64,000 nt of DNA from Mumia sp. Pv4-285. Its GTDB lineage: Bacteria; Actinomycetota; Actinomycetes; Propionibacteriales; Nocardioidaceae. The stretch is taken from assembly GCF_041320275.1 (NCBI RefSeq), contig NZ_CP162023.1, forward strand, positions 2,728,001 through 2,792,000, in the 5' to 3' direction. Made by a program: the position numbers and the translations under genes. The notes under the pieces were generated by a model, which was not told where the DNA came from, did not search any database, and worked only from the letters and a program-made list of their open reading frames with translations. Positions 33,773 to 43,865 of the stretch are shown piece by piece; the first letter of the stretch is position 1, and each line of letters begins with the position of its first letter.

Positions 33773-34468
33773 TCACGAGCTGGTCGTGAGCGCAGCGACC
33801 AGGCTGTCGAGCCCGTCGAATCGCCCGTCGAAGACGTCCGAGGCGGCTGGCGGGTCGCCGACCGGCCGCTCGACGTACGCCGTGCGCATGCCGGCGCTCT
33901 GGGCTCCGCGGAGGTCCCAGGCGTGCGCAGCCACCATGAGCACGCGTTCCGCCGGGCACCCCGACGTGGCGACGGCGAGCCGATAGACCGCGGGCGCCGG
34001 CTTGTAGGCCTGTACCGCTTCTGCGGAAAGTGCCTGGTGCCACCGAAGACCCGCGTGAGCGTTGAGGCGGAGCAACGCCGTACGGCTGGCATTGGAGAGC
34101 CCGATGACGGGGACGTGCTGTGCGAGCCGCGCGAGGCCTGCGACCGAGTCGTCCCAGGCGGGGAGGCGGTGCGCGGCGGTACCCAGCCGGGCGACGGCCG
34201 CCGGATCGGCGACTCCGGCCTGGTCCGCCACCCGTCGGGCAGCCTCGGCGTCGATCACGTCGGTGCTCGCGTACGCCCGTTCCCCGCCGGCGATGCGCCG
34301 CTGCTCGAGCTCGACGTGGCGCTGCCACACGGCGAGAAGGCCTTCGACGGCCTCACTACTGGCGTCGGGCACCGCCTCGCGGATCGCGGATCGAAGGCCG
34401 CTGGGTTCGTCGACGAGCGTCCCGAGGACGTCGAAGACGACCACCTCGATCCCGTGCATGTCAGTCAC
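33773..34468 (-). CDS. HAD superfamily hydrolase, haloacid dehalogenase type II-like
   Basis: This 231-residue protein has the HAD motif I as [15 protein letters not shown] (nucleophile Asp in FDVLGT), motif II GLSNAS, the Lys in [11 protein letters not shown] and a late [15 protein letters not shown]. The last segment, with AHAWD, is typical of (S)-2-haloacid dehalogenases. GTG 34468 has a GGGATGG RBS; ATG 34459 is an alternative. It lies 44 bp upstream of miaB on the same strand. The substrate may well be a phosphate ester instead. Confidence 0.88.
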   Translation of the reverse strand: MTDMHGIEVVVFDVLGTLVDEPSGLRSAIREAVPDASSEAVEGLLAVWQRHVELEQRRIAGGERAYASTDVIDAEAARRVADQAGVADPAAVARLGTAAHRLPAWDDSVAGLARLAQHVPVIGLSNASRTALLRLNAHAGLRWHQALSAEAVQAYKPAPAVYRLAVATSGCPAERVLMVAAHAWDLRGAQSAGMRTAYVERPVGDPPAASDVFDGRFDGLDSLVAALTTSS

Positions 34469-34576
34469 GAACCATCCCGTACGCCGTCTCATTCCGCGGT
34501 CACGTTCTCACAACAACCCCCCGCCGAGTGCGTGCCTGGCTAGCAAGGTCCTCCTGTTCCCCTTAGGTTTTTTCAC

Positions 34577-35380
<804 letters not shown>

Positions 35381-35458
35381 ATCACCCCCGTACCCCATCT
35401 TCGGAACCGAACGACCGGAGCCGCGTCCGCGGCGCTCGTGAAGGCAAAGGGAGAAGTC

Positions 35459-36367
35459 ATGAAGATCCGTAGGACCAAGATCGCGGTGATCGCCGCAGCA
35501 GCAGCGCTCGCACTCGCCGGCTGCGGCGACGCGGGCGACGACGACGGCGGTGATGGCGACGGCGGCAGCGGTGGCGGATTCAGCCCCGAGGTCGTCTCGG
35601 ACGCCTCGTTCGACGACGGCACTCGCACGGCGGAGATCGCCGATGCAGGCACCGTGAAGATCGGCGTGAAGTTCGACCAGCCGGGCATCGGGTTCAAGTC
35701 GGCCACGTCCGACACCCCGGAAGGCTTCGACCCCAACATGGGCAAGATCCTCGCGGCGAAGCTCGGCATCGAGCCCGACAAGATCGAGTGGGTCGAGACG
35801 ATCTCCGACAACCGCGAGCCGTTCCTCCAGAACAGCACCGTCGACTTCGTGATCGCCTCGTACTCGATCACCGACGAGCGTCGCCAGGTCGTCGGCCAGG
35901 CAGGCCCGTACTACGTGACCGGCCAGCAGCTCCTCGTCGCCGCCGACGACGACTCGATCAACGGCCCGGACGACCTCAGCGGCAAGAAGGTCTGCTCGGT
36001 CACCGGTTCGACCTCGATCAAGACGGTCGAGGAGGAGTACGGTGCGACGCCGGCCGGCTTCGACACGTACTCCGAGTGCGTCGAGCAGCTCCAGTCCGGC
36101 TCGGTCGACGCGGTGACCACCGACGGTGCGATCCTCGCCGGATATGCGGCTGAGGACCCGGACAACCTCAAGGTCGTCGGAGAGCCGTTCTCCGAGGAGC
36201 GCTACGGCATCGGCTACAACAAGGACGCCGCCGGGATGTGCGAGTTCATCAACGAGACGCTCGAGGGCGCGTTCGAGGACGGCGAGTGGGAGGCGGCGTT
36301 CGACGACTCCCTCGGCAAGGGTGGCATCGACCTGCCCGAGACGCCGACGCCTGATCCCTGCCCGTGA
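35459..36367 (+). CDS. gluB: Glutamate-type ABC transporter substrate-binding lipoprotein
   Basis: This 302-residue lipoprotein has the lipobox LALAGC (Cys22), an Asp/Gly linker and the SBP_bac_3 fold, with VKIGVKFDQPGIGF, GFDPNMGKILAAKLGIEPDKI and GVSITDERR-like ASYSITDERRQ. ATG 35459 has an AAAGGGAGAA RBS. It captures glutamate or a related amino acid outside the cell and passes it to GluCD. A strong hairpin follows its stop. Confidence 0.95.
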   Translation: MKIRRTKIAVIAAAAALALAGCGDAGDDDGGDGDGGSGGGFSPEVVSDASFDDGTRTAEIADAGTVKIGVKFDQPGIGFKSATSDTPEGFDPNMGKILAAKLGIEPDKIEWVETISDNREPFLQNSTVDFVIASYSITDERRQVVGQAGPYYVTGQQLLVAADDDSINGPDDLSGKKVCSVTGSTSIKTVEEEYGATPAGFDTYSECVEQLQSGSVDAVTTDGAILAGYAAEDPDNLKVVGEPFSEERYGIGYNKDAAGMCEFINETLEGAFEDGEWEAAFDDSLGKGGIDLPETPTPDPCP

Positions 36368-36373
36368 CCTGAC

Positions 36374-36411
36374 CGGGTGACGGGGTCGGTATCGGCCGGC
36401 CCCGTCACCCG
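36374..36411 (+). terminator. Intra-operon hairpin between gluB and gluC
   Basis: A perfect 12-bp stem (CGGGTGACGGGG at 36374-36385 and its complement at 36400-36411) with a 14-base loop lies 6 bp after the gluB stop. It probably reduces read-through or protects the upstream mRNA, so that more binding protein than permease is made. Confidence 0.7.
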
Positions 36412-36459
36412 TTCTGCTTGCCCGTTACTTTCCATCCCCGACTCCGTGAGGAGGTGCAC

Positions 36460-37107
36460 GTGGACGCTTTGACCGAGAACTGGGACCTTGTTCTCGACGG
36501 TTTCGTGAAGACCCTCCAACTCCTCGTCGGAGCCGGCGCGCTTGCACTGGTCATCGGCACCCTCGTCGCCCTCTTCCGGGTCAGCCCCGTCCCCGTGCTG
36601 CGCGGCACCGGCACGGTGTACGTCACGATCTTCCGCAACAGCCCGTTGCTGGTGCTGCTACTCATCACCTACTACGGCCTTCCGCAGCTCGGGATCAACC
36701 CGAGCTTCTACTGGAAGGTCGTCCTCGCGATGGGGCTCTACACCGGCGCGTTCGTCGCCGAGTCGCTCCGGTCGGGGATCAACGGCATCCCGCTGGGCCA
36801 GGCTGAGGCTTCCCGCTCGCTCGGCTTCACCTTCGGCCAGACGATGACGCAGGTCGTGCTGCCGCAGTCGTTCCGCAACGTCGTCCCGCCGCTGGCGAGC
36901 GTGTTCATCGCGCTCACCAAGAACACGTCGCTGGCGTCGTCGTTCGGTGTCGCCGAAGCCACCTTCCGGATGAAGGGCCTCAACAACGACTACGCCACCG
37001 AGCGCGTGGTGATCTTCCTCGGGATCGCCCTCGGCTACGTCATCATCGTCGAAGCGATCTCGTTCGGCGCCGCCATGCTGGAGCGACGCTGGAGGGCTGA
37101 GCGATGA
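36460..37107 (+). CDS. gluC: Glutamate-type ABC transporter permease GluC
   Basis: This 215-residue permease of the HisMQ type has five hydrophobic segments. [21 protein letters not shown] is in the first, and the EAA loop reads GQAEASRSLGFTFGQTMTQVVLPQ. GTG 36460 with GAGGAGG in front was chosen as start. It overlaps gluD by 4 bp and forms the transmembrane pore with it. Confidence 0.95.
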   Translation: MDALTENWDLVLDGFVKTLQLLVGAGALALVIGTLVALFRVSPVPVLRGTGTVYVTIFRNSPLLVLLLITYYGLPQLGINPSFYWKVVLAMGLYTGAFVAESLRSGINGIPLGQAEASRSLGFTFGQTMTQVVLPQSFRNVVPPLASVFIALTKNTSLASSFGVAEATFRMKGLNNDYATERVVIFLGIALGYVIIVEAISFGAAMLERRWRAER

Positions 37108-38027
37108 CCAAGAGCACCGTCCTGTACGACGCGCCCGGCCCGCGGGCACTGCGTCGCTATCGCCTGATCGGCGCCATCGCGGTCGTCGCCCTGATCGCCC
37201 TCGCGTACGTCGTCGTCAAGGTCCTGTACGACAACGGACAGCTCGAGTACGAGGGGGTGTGGGAGCCGTTCGTCACCCCGGCCTACATGGAGATCATCTG
37301 GCAGGGGCTGCTCAACACCCTCAAGGCCGCGGTCTTCGCCATCCTCGGCGCACTCGTGTACGGCGTGCTGTTCGGGATCGGCAAGCTGTCAGACCACCGG
37401 CTCATCCGCTGGCCGTCCTGGCTGGTGGTCGAGTTCTTCCGCGCCGTGCCGCTCCTTCTCCTCATCATCTTCAGCTGGGCGTTGCTGGACCAGCAGGTCG
37501 ACGCAGCGTTCTACGCCCTCGTCGCCGGCCTGATCCTCTACAACGGGTCGGTCCTCGCCGAGGTGTTCCGGGCCGGCATCAACGCCGTCCCCAAGGGTCA
37601 GGCCGAGGCGGCGTACGCCCTGGGAATGCGCAAGTCCCAGGTCATGGGCAGTGTCCTCATGCCGCAGGCCGTCCGGATCATGCTGCCGTCGATCATCAGC
37701 CAGTGCATCGTCGCGCTGAAGGACACGTCGCTCGGGTTCGTCATCCTGGCGCCGGGGCTCACCACCGTCGGCCGCGACATCTATCGCGAGTACAAGAACT
37801 ACCTCGCGACGGCGCTCGTGCTGCTCCTGATCTATCTCGTCATCAACCTGCTGCTCGACTGGCTCGGCCGCTGGGTCGAGCGCAAGTACTCCGGCGGGCA
37901 CAAGCTGAATGTCACTGCGGTCGGCGTGCTCGGCGAGGAGGAACGGCAAGCGCGTGCCGAGGTCGAGGCGGCACGCCAGGCGGCAACCAAGGGCGGCGCC
38001 GGCACCGGCGCCGGCGGCTACCAGTAA
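37104..38027 (+). CDS. gluD: Glutamate-type ABC transporter permease GluD
   Basis: This 307-residue permease has a first membrane helix near residue 20, an outside segment, and then the BPD_transp domain. Its EAA loop is GQAEAAYALGMRKSQVMGSVLMPQ. The C-terminal 45 residues are Ala/Glu/Gly-rich and probably disordered in the cytoplasm. It is translationally coupled to gluC (ATGA) and ends the operon. Confidence 0.95.
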   Translation: MTKSTVLYDAPGPRALRRYRLIGAIAVVALIALAYVVVKVLYDNGQLEYEGVWEPFVTPAYMEIIWQGLLNTLKAAVFAILGALVYGVLFGIGKLSDHRLIRWPSWLVVEFFRAVPLLLLIIFSWALLDQQVDAAFYALVAGLILYNGSVLAEVFRAGINAVPKGQAEAAYALGMRKSQVMGSVLMPQAVRIMLPSIISQCIVALKDTSLGFVILAPGLTTVGRDIYREYKNYLATALVLLLIYLVINLLLDWLGRWVERKYSGGHKLNVTAVGVLGEEERQARAEVEAARQAATKGGAGTGAGGYQ

Positions 38028-38037
38028 CCGCCTCCTC

Positions 38038-38331
38038 TCAGCGGACGTAGACGCTGCCGTCGAAGTTGAGCATGCCTGCAGACTCGAGCCCGATGGTGGT
38101 CTCGCTGTTCTCGTCGTCGTCGGCGTGGGTCTCCACGTCGACGGCGGCGATCTCGGCCACCGGGATCGCGTGCACCTGCGCCGTACGGATGCCGTTGCCG
38201 GAGCGGTCGGTCAGCACGCCGTCCTCGAGGAAGAGGAACCCGTCGCGCAGCCCGAGGATCCGTGCGTACTCGTGCAGCTCACGGCTGCCGTCGACGCGGC
38301 GTACGGACAAGGTGCAGTAGGCGTTGGTCAC
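38038..38331 (-). CDS. Conserved-looking hypothetical protein
   Basis: No family was recognised for this 97-residue, acidic, probably soluble protein. It alternates short strands (YCTLSVRRVDGSRELHEYARI, GFLFLEDGVLTDRSG, VHAIPVAEIAAVDVETHAD), a pattern of a small beta-rich domain. The gene ends 10 bp from gluD, convergently, and no strong RBS was noted. Codon use with high GC at third positions supports that it is a real gene. Confidence 0.65.
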   Translation of the reverse strand: MTNAYCTLSVRRVDGSRELHEYARILGLRDGFLFLEDGVLTDRSGNGIRTAQVHAIPVAEIAAVDVETHADDDENSETTIGLESAGMLNFDGSVYVR

Positions 38332-38353
38332 GCCGCCCAGTGTCGCACCCTGG

Positions 38354-38848
38354 TCAACGGCTCGGTGCGGGCGTGACCCAGAGGTGGATGACCCCCTCGA
38401 CGACCCGCGTGCCGTCGTCGCGGGTCGCGTGCACGGCGACGTCGACCTCGGGTGCCTTCGCCCAGTCCGCCTCCGTCGTCTCGGCGACGCACACGAGGTC
38501 GCTGGTCGACTTCGCGAGGTACGAGACGTCCATACCCTTCGGCAGCCACCGGTAGCCGTCCGGCACGGTCGCCTCTGCGAGCAACCCCATGGCCGCCTCG
38601 AGGCCGTTGCACACCGCGATCGCGTGGACGGTGCCGATGTGGTTCTTGACCGACCACCGCTTCGGCAGGACGAGCTCGGCGCGGTGCTGGCGCATCTCGG
38701 TCACCCGCGGGTGGATGGTGCGGAAGTACGGGGCTTTGAGACTGAACGCCAGGCTGAACAGGCGGTCACCGAGCGGTAGGGATGTGAAGCGCTTGTACAT
38801 GGCCAGCGTCGAGTTCATAGGCGGCACGCTAGCAGGTTTGTTACTCAC
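38354..38848 (-). CDS. DUF4442 (hotdog-fold) protein
   Basis: This 164-residue protein matches DUF4442, a hotdog-fold family related to thioesterases. Typical parts are PYFRTIHPRVTEMRQHRAELVLPKRWSVKNHIGTVHAIAVCNGLEAAMGLLAEATVP. The start at GTG 38848 overlaps the stop of the upstream acetyltransferase gene as GTGA, which supports coupling; ATG 38818 is an alternative. A role in acyl-CoA handling is inferred from the fold. Confidence 0.88.
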   Translation of the reverse strand: MSNKPASVPPMNSTLAMYKRFTSLPLGDRLFSLAFSLKAPYFRTIHPRVTEMRQHRAELVLPKRWSVKNHIGTVHAIAVCNGLEAAMGLLAEATVPDGYRWLPKGMDVSYLAKSTSDLVCVAETTEADWAKAPEVDVAVHATRDDGTRVVEGVIHLWVTPAPSR

Positions 38849-39402
38849 GGGTAACTGACGGTTGGCGCATCGTCAGCGGCGATGCGGCACACGATCTGCG
38901 CGTACTCCTCCCCTGGGACCTGGATCCACTGGCGCTGGGTGAAGCCGAGCTTGTCGAGGACCCGCAGCGACGCCGCGTTGCGGGCATCGGGGCACGCCAC
39001 GAGCCACGGCGCGTCGGGATGGTCGCGCCGCACCACCTGCCGCAGGTACTGCGCGATCATCCGCGTGCCCAGCCCGCGCCCGATCCTGTCCGGATCCCCG
39101 ATCAGGTAGTCGAACCCGACCGCACCCGGCAGCTGGACGCGTACGGCCAGCTCGTCCTCGGCGTCGATCGGGAAGTCCTGCACCTGAGCGACCGGCTCAC
39201 CGTCCTCCTCCACCACCCACATGCGTGTCGGGTGATCGCCGTGCAGCCGATCGCCGTACCGGTCCATCGCGTCCTCGACGTTGCTGGGCGGATCGCGGAA
39301 CCAGCGAAGGACGTGCGGCTCGTGACGCCACCGCACCAGCAGACCGAGGTCGTCCTCGCGCATCCGGCGGAAGGCGATCGTGCCGTCTCCGCTCTCAGAC
39401 AT
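38845..39402 (-). CDS. GNAT acetyltransferase, aminoglycoside/siderophore N-acetyltransferase-like
   Basis: This 185-residue protein resembles the AAC(6')/IucB-type branch of GNATs. It has IAFRRMREDDLGLLVRWRHEPHVLRWF at the start and GDPDRIGRGLGTRMIAQYL as the acetyl-CoA loop, with NAASLRVLDKLGF near the end. Actual aminoglycoside acetylation cannot be claimed. It overlaps the DUF4442 gene by 4 bp and is divergent from the CapA gene. Confidence 0.88.
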   Translation of the reverse strand: MSESGDGTIAFRRMREDDLGLLVRWRHEPHVLRWFRDPPSNVEDAMDRYGDRLHGDHPTRMWVVEEDGEPVAQVQDFPIDAEDELAVRVQLPGAVGFDYLIGDPDRIGRGLGTRMIAQYLRQVVRRDHPDAPWLVACPDARNAASLRVLDKLGFTQRQWIQVPGEEYAQIVCRIAADDAPTVSYP

Positions 39403-39436
39403 GACCCGAGGCTACGACGCCCCGTAACCTCGGGGA

Positions 39437-40846
39437 ATGGGACGCCCCGCGCTCCTTCTCGCCACGGCCGTGCTCGCGGCCGGGTGCACCGCTGCGCCAC
39501 CCGACGAGCCGTCCGAGCCAACCACACCGGTCCGGACCACCGTTTCCCCCGATCCCGTCACGCCGCCGGAGCCTGCCGAGGACTCCCGCATCCTCGTCAC
39601 GCACCACCACTCCCCTCTGCGCGTGCTGTCGACGGACGGCGCCGTACGCCTTCTCGGCTCGGGAAGCCTGTCAGGGCTCCGCCTGATCACCGACCGTTCT
39701 GACGTCCCGTCCGCCGAGTTCCTCGCCGACGCCGCGGCGGTGATGACGCGGGTGAGGAGCGACCCGGCCGTTGTGGGGTACGTGCCGGTGTCCGCCGTCG
39801 ACGAGACCGTCCGCGCCGTGCGGGTGGGCAGCGTCGAACCGCTGCTCGATCCCGCCGCGTACCCGCTGCGCAGCGAGACCGCATCGCCCGACCCCGAGAT
39901 CGTCACGCTCGCGGTCACCGGCGACATCATGCTGGGACGCAGAGTGGGTGCGTACCTCGACCGTGCCGGTGATCCGACTGCGGTGTTCCGCCCGTTCGCG
40001 GAACGGCTCGCCGCCGCGGACATCACCGTCGGCAACCTCGAGTCGACGCTTTCGCAGCGCGGTTCGCCGACGCAGGGTGGCGACTCGTTCGGTGCGGATC
40101 CCTCCGTACGGCGGGGTCTGCGCGCCGCCGGCTTCGACGTCATCGGACTCGCCAACAACCACCTCGGCGACTTCGGGCCTCAGGCGATGCGCGACTCGTT
40201 CGATCGCCTTCGCGCCGGCGGTCTGCCGTACGTCGGCGCGGGCCGCGACCGCGCCGAGGCGGAACGCCCGCTGGTCGTCGAGCGCGGTGGGACGATGGTG
40301 GGGTTCATCGCTGTGGACTCGATCGGAGAGACGCCCGCCGCAACAGCCTCCCGACCGGGCACCAGCCGGCTCGACATGCCGCCTCGTACCGGCCCGATGG
40401 ACGAGGTGCGGCTGGCGCGGCTCGAACGGCAGGTACGTCAGTTGGCCGGCGAGGTCGACACGGTGGTCGTGATGACGCACTGGGGCACGCAGTACACCAA
40501 CGTGCCCGAGGCCTCCCAGCGCCGCGTCGCCCGGGTCGTGGCGCGCGCCGGTGCCGACGTCGTGGTGGGCGGGCATCCGCACTGGCTACAGGGACTCGAG
40601 CAGATGGGCGACACGCTTGTCGTGCACTCGCTCGGCAACTTCGTCTTCGACATGGACTTCCAGCGGCGCACACGCGAAGGCGCGGTGCTCGAGCTGGTCC
40701 TGTGGGACGGAGAGGTGAAGGGCGCACGGCTCGTCCCGTACGTGATCGACGGCAGCTTCACGCCACGCCCGGTGCGGGCGGGGCGGGCCGAACGCGTCCT
40801 CGCCACCGCCTGGGAGACCAGCCGCGGCCCGTACGCCCTCCCCTGA
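39437..40846 (+). CDS. CapA family lipoprotein
   Basis: This 469-residue lipoprotein has the lipobox VLAAGC (Cys17), a Pro/Thr linker and a small N-terminal domain up to about residue 145. The CapA (PGA_cap) metallophosphatase-like domain follows, with TGDIMLGRRV, NLESTLS, GLANNHLGDFG, THWG and GGHPHWLQ. CapA proteins act outside the membrane in poly-gamma-glutamate synthesis or similar polymer metabolism. No capB or capC is nearby, so the actual role is open. A very long hairpin follows the gene. Confidence 0.93.
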   Translation: MGRPALLLATAVLAAGCTAAPPDEPSEPTTPVRTTVSPDPVTPPEPAEDSRILVTHHHSPLRVLSTDGAVRLLGSGSLSGLRLITDRSDVPSAEFLADAAAVMTRVRSDPAVVGYVPVSAVDETVRAVRVGSVEPLLDPAAYPLRSETASPDPEIVTLAVTGDIMLGRRVGAYLDRAGDPTAVFRPFAERLAAADITVGNLESTLSQRGSPTQGGDSFGADPSVRRGLRAAGFDVIGLANNHLGDFGPQAMRDSFDRLRAGGLPYVGAGRDRAEAERPLVVERGGTMVGFIAVDSIGETPAATASRPGTSRLDMPPRTGPMDEVRLARLERQVRQLAGEVDTVVVMTHWGTQYTNVPEASQRRVARVVARAGADVVVGGHPHWLQGLEQMGDTLVVHSLGNFVFDMDFQRRTREGAVLELVLWDGEVKGARLVPYVIDGSFTPRPVRAGRAERVLATAWETSRGPYALP

Positions 40847-40855
40847 GCGCCCTCT

Positions 40856-40927
40856 CGTCCCCGATTTGTGCAGTTCGACAAGGAATGGGGCGCCTCAATC
40901 CTTGTCGAACTGCACAAATCGGGGACG
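40856..40927. terminator. Very long perfect inverted repeat between convergent genes (bidirectional terminator candidate)
   Basis: The left arm 40856-40884 is exactly complementary to the right arm 40899-40927, giving a 29-bp stem with a 14-base loop (ATGGGGCGCCTCAA). The core of the arm reads GATTTGTGCAGTTCGACAAG. The repeat fills the whole gap between the CapA and M28 peptidase stops. A bidirectional terminator is the simplest reading, although the stem is far longer than usual and has no T-run. Confidence 0.75.
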
Positions 40928-40933
40928 GGGCGG

Positions 40934-41971
40934 CTACTGGAGCCAGCGCCAGGTGATCGTGGCGACGCGTTGGAGCTGGCGATCGTCGACGACCCGCGGG
41001 AGATCTCCCGCGGAGTGGTATCCGGCGTACGGGATGCTGCCGAGTCGCGCCGCCGGGATGTCCGCCTTCTCGTACGACCAGTGGTCGCTCGCGCGGTCCT
41101 CGCAAGTGGCCGTCGGGATGCCGCCGGCAGCGTCGACGAGCGAGCGGACCACGCGGCCATTGCTCGTCCCGCCGTCGCACACCGGGACGGACGGTCCACG
41201 GACCCCTACGCGGTCGAGCGACACCATCGCCCGCAGTGCGCGGCGTTCAGCGGCCGTCATCGCTGCAACCCGGTGCTGCGATCCGAAATGGTGGAGGTCG
41301 TCGCCTGGGCCACGTGGCTCCTCCGCTCCGAAGGCGACGAACCGGACGGGCAACCGACTTCCGTACGTCGCCGCCAGCCGCCCCAGCTCTCGGACCACCG
41401 CAACGCCTGACGCGTTGTCCTCTGCGCCCGGTGACACTGCGACGGTGTCGAGGTGCGCGCCGACGACGAGGTGCGGACGGGCAGGGTCGAAGCCGGGCGG
41501 GTCGGCAATGACGTTCATCGATCGGCCGGCCTCGACCGGCACACCCCACGAGTCTCCGCCCGGCACGCGGAACATCTCCTGCGAGACCGTGTAACCGAGC
41601 CCGCGCATCTGGTCGCTGAACCACGTCGCGGCCTCCCGGAAAGAAGCCGACGTGGCGAGACGCGGGCCGATCTCACCCGCGAGGTGACGCACTGCGGCGC
41701 GCATCGCGGCGACGTCGACAGCGGGTTGCTCGGGCTTGGGAGTGCCGCTCGACGGACCGCCGAGGCCTGGCTCTCCGGGCGTCGGTGTGTCTCGTGGGGC
41801 AACGCCTCCGGGCGAGCCGGGGCCATCCGAGCTCGCCGACGAGGTCGCCGGAGCCGGGCCGGGAGACGTCGGCTCACCGCTGGGCCCGCCCCCGCTGCAC
41901 GCACTCAGGAGGAGCAGGCACGAGACACCGGCAACGACACCACGCACTCCCCCATGCTGGCACGGCGTCAC
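40934..41971 (-). CDS. M28 family zinc aminopeptidase, lipoprotein
   Basis: This 345-residue protein has a hydrophobic start with the lipobox LLSAC (Cys25). A Ser/Pro/Gly linker of about 60 residues and an M28 catalytic domain follow. Zinc ligand regions are GAHLDTVAVSPGAEDNASG, FVAFGAEEPRG, SLDRVG and YHSAGD. It would release N-terminal amino acids from peptides outside the cell. The codon at 41971 is GTG; GTG 41947 is another possible start. It begins 6 bp after the recX stop, so it may be transcribed with recA-recX. Confidence 0.9.
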   Translation of the reverse strand: MTPCQHGGVRGVVAGVSCLLLLSACSGGGPSGEPTSPGPAPATSSASSDGPGSPGGVAPRDTPTPGEPGLGGPSSGTPKPEQPAVDVAAMRAAVRHLAGEIGPRLATSASFREAATWFSDQMRGLGYTVSQEMFRVPGGDSWGVPVEAGRSMNVIADPPGFDPARPHLVVGAHLDTVAVSPGAEDNASGVAVVRELGRLAATYGSRLPVRFVAFGAEEPRGPGDDLHHFGSQHRVAAMTAAERRALRAMVSLDRVGVRGPSVPVCDGGTSNGRVVRSLVDAAGGIPTATCEDRASDHWSYEKADIPAARLGSIPYAGYHSAGDLPRVVDDRQLQRVATITWRWLQ

Positions 41972-41977
41972 GCGCGG

Positions 41978-42559
41978 TCAGGCGTCGTCGTCCCAGTCGC
42001 CGGCGTCGAACGAGTCTTCGGCGGCGCCGATCTCCTCGCGGACGATCCGGTAGGCGAGTCCAGGGCCGTAGCCCTTGCGCCCAAGCGCACCGACGAGCCG
42101 CCGAACCTTGACCTGCTCCTCGAGGTTGCGCATCGAGCGCAACTTCTTGCGGACGACAGCGCGCGCCGCGGCCTCCTCCGACTCCGGATCGATGGTGTCG
42201 ATCGTGTCGCGCACGATCTCGTCGTCGATGCCCTTGCGGCGGAGCTCGAGCGCGAGTGCACGACCGGCGAGACCGCGCGTCTGCTGCCGGGAGCGCACCC
42301 ACAGCTGGGCGAACTCCTCGTCGTCGACGAGCCCGACGGCCTCGAAGCGGTCGAGCATCTGGTCGGCGATCTCGTCCGGCACGTTGCGCCGGGCGAGCTG
42401 TGCGGCCAGCTCGGCACGCGAGCGCGGCTGCTCAGCGAGTCGGTCGAGCAGGATCTTGCGGGCGACGACCTCGTGATCCGGCTCCGGACCGAGGTCACGC
42501 TCGGCGTCGGGCTCGGGATCCCGGCGACGCCAGGACCCCGAGCGCTGCGTGCGCGCCAT
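41978..42559 (-). CDS. recX: Regulatory protein RecX
   Basis: This 193-residue protein binds RecA filaments and limits their activity. The three-helix repeats of RecX are visible in RKILLDRLAEQPRSRAELAAQLARRNVPDEIADQMLDRFEAVGLVDDEEFAQ and later GRKGYGPGLAYRIV. The N-terminus is Arg-rich and the end acidic. ATG 42559 lies 2 bp after the recA stop, so the two genes are one operon. Confidence 0.95.
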   Translation of the reverse strand: MARTQRSGSWRRRDPEPDAERDLGPEPDHEVVARKILLDRLAEQPRSRAELAAQLARRNVPDEIADQMLDRFEAVGLVDDEEFAQLWVRSRQQTRGLAGRALALELRRKGIDDEIVRDTIDTIDPESEEAAARAVVRKKLRSMRNLEEQVKVRRLVGALGRKGYGPGLAYRIVREEIGAAEDSFDAGDWDDDA

Positions 42560-42561
42560 GG

Positions 42562-43662
<1,101 letters not shown>

Positions 43663-43795
43663 CAGCGTGGTCCCTTCACATCTCTTGTGTCCGCCGGTCG
43701 TCTACGACGGTAGGGATCGGCACCGACACTTCGTGCGACTCGCACGAGTGCTGGGGAAACCGGGCCCGTCCGTCGACCTGGGGACGACTCTAGTC

Positions 43796-43809
43796 CGAAC
43801 ACCTGTTCG
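43796..43809. promoter_or_regulatory. SOS box in front of recA
   Basis: CGAACACCTGTTCG is a perfect CGAAC-N4-GTTCG dyad located 134 bp upstream of the recA start. Its last five bases are also the first bases of the long hairpin behind katE. Confidence 0.9.
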
Positions 43810-43851
43810 ACGCGACTACCGACACGCCGCGTGTCGGTAGTCGCGTCGAAC
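43805..43851 (-). terminator. Long perfect hairpin after the catalase gene
   Basis: The arms 43805-43826 and 43830-43851 form a perfect 22-bp stem with a 3-base loop (CCG). It lies 15 bp after the catalase stop and is probably its terminator. It overlaps the recA SOS box, so one sequence serves two genes. Confidence 0.75.
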
Positions 43852-43865
43852 GCGTGCGCGTGCGG

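Noticed and set aside
33729-34328. N-terminal extension of MiaB by 200 codons
   Set aside because: The frame is open, but it overlaps the HAD gene and has no family sequence. The MiaB start [13 protein letters not shown] is typical.
38845-39402. Aminoglycoside 6'-acetyltransferase resistance gene
   Set aside because: The similarity is at the level of the GNAT branch only, and a siderophore or other amine acetyltransferase fits equally well.
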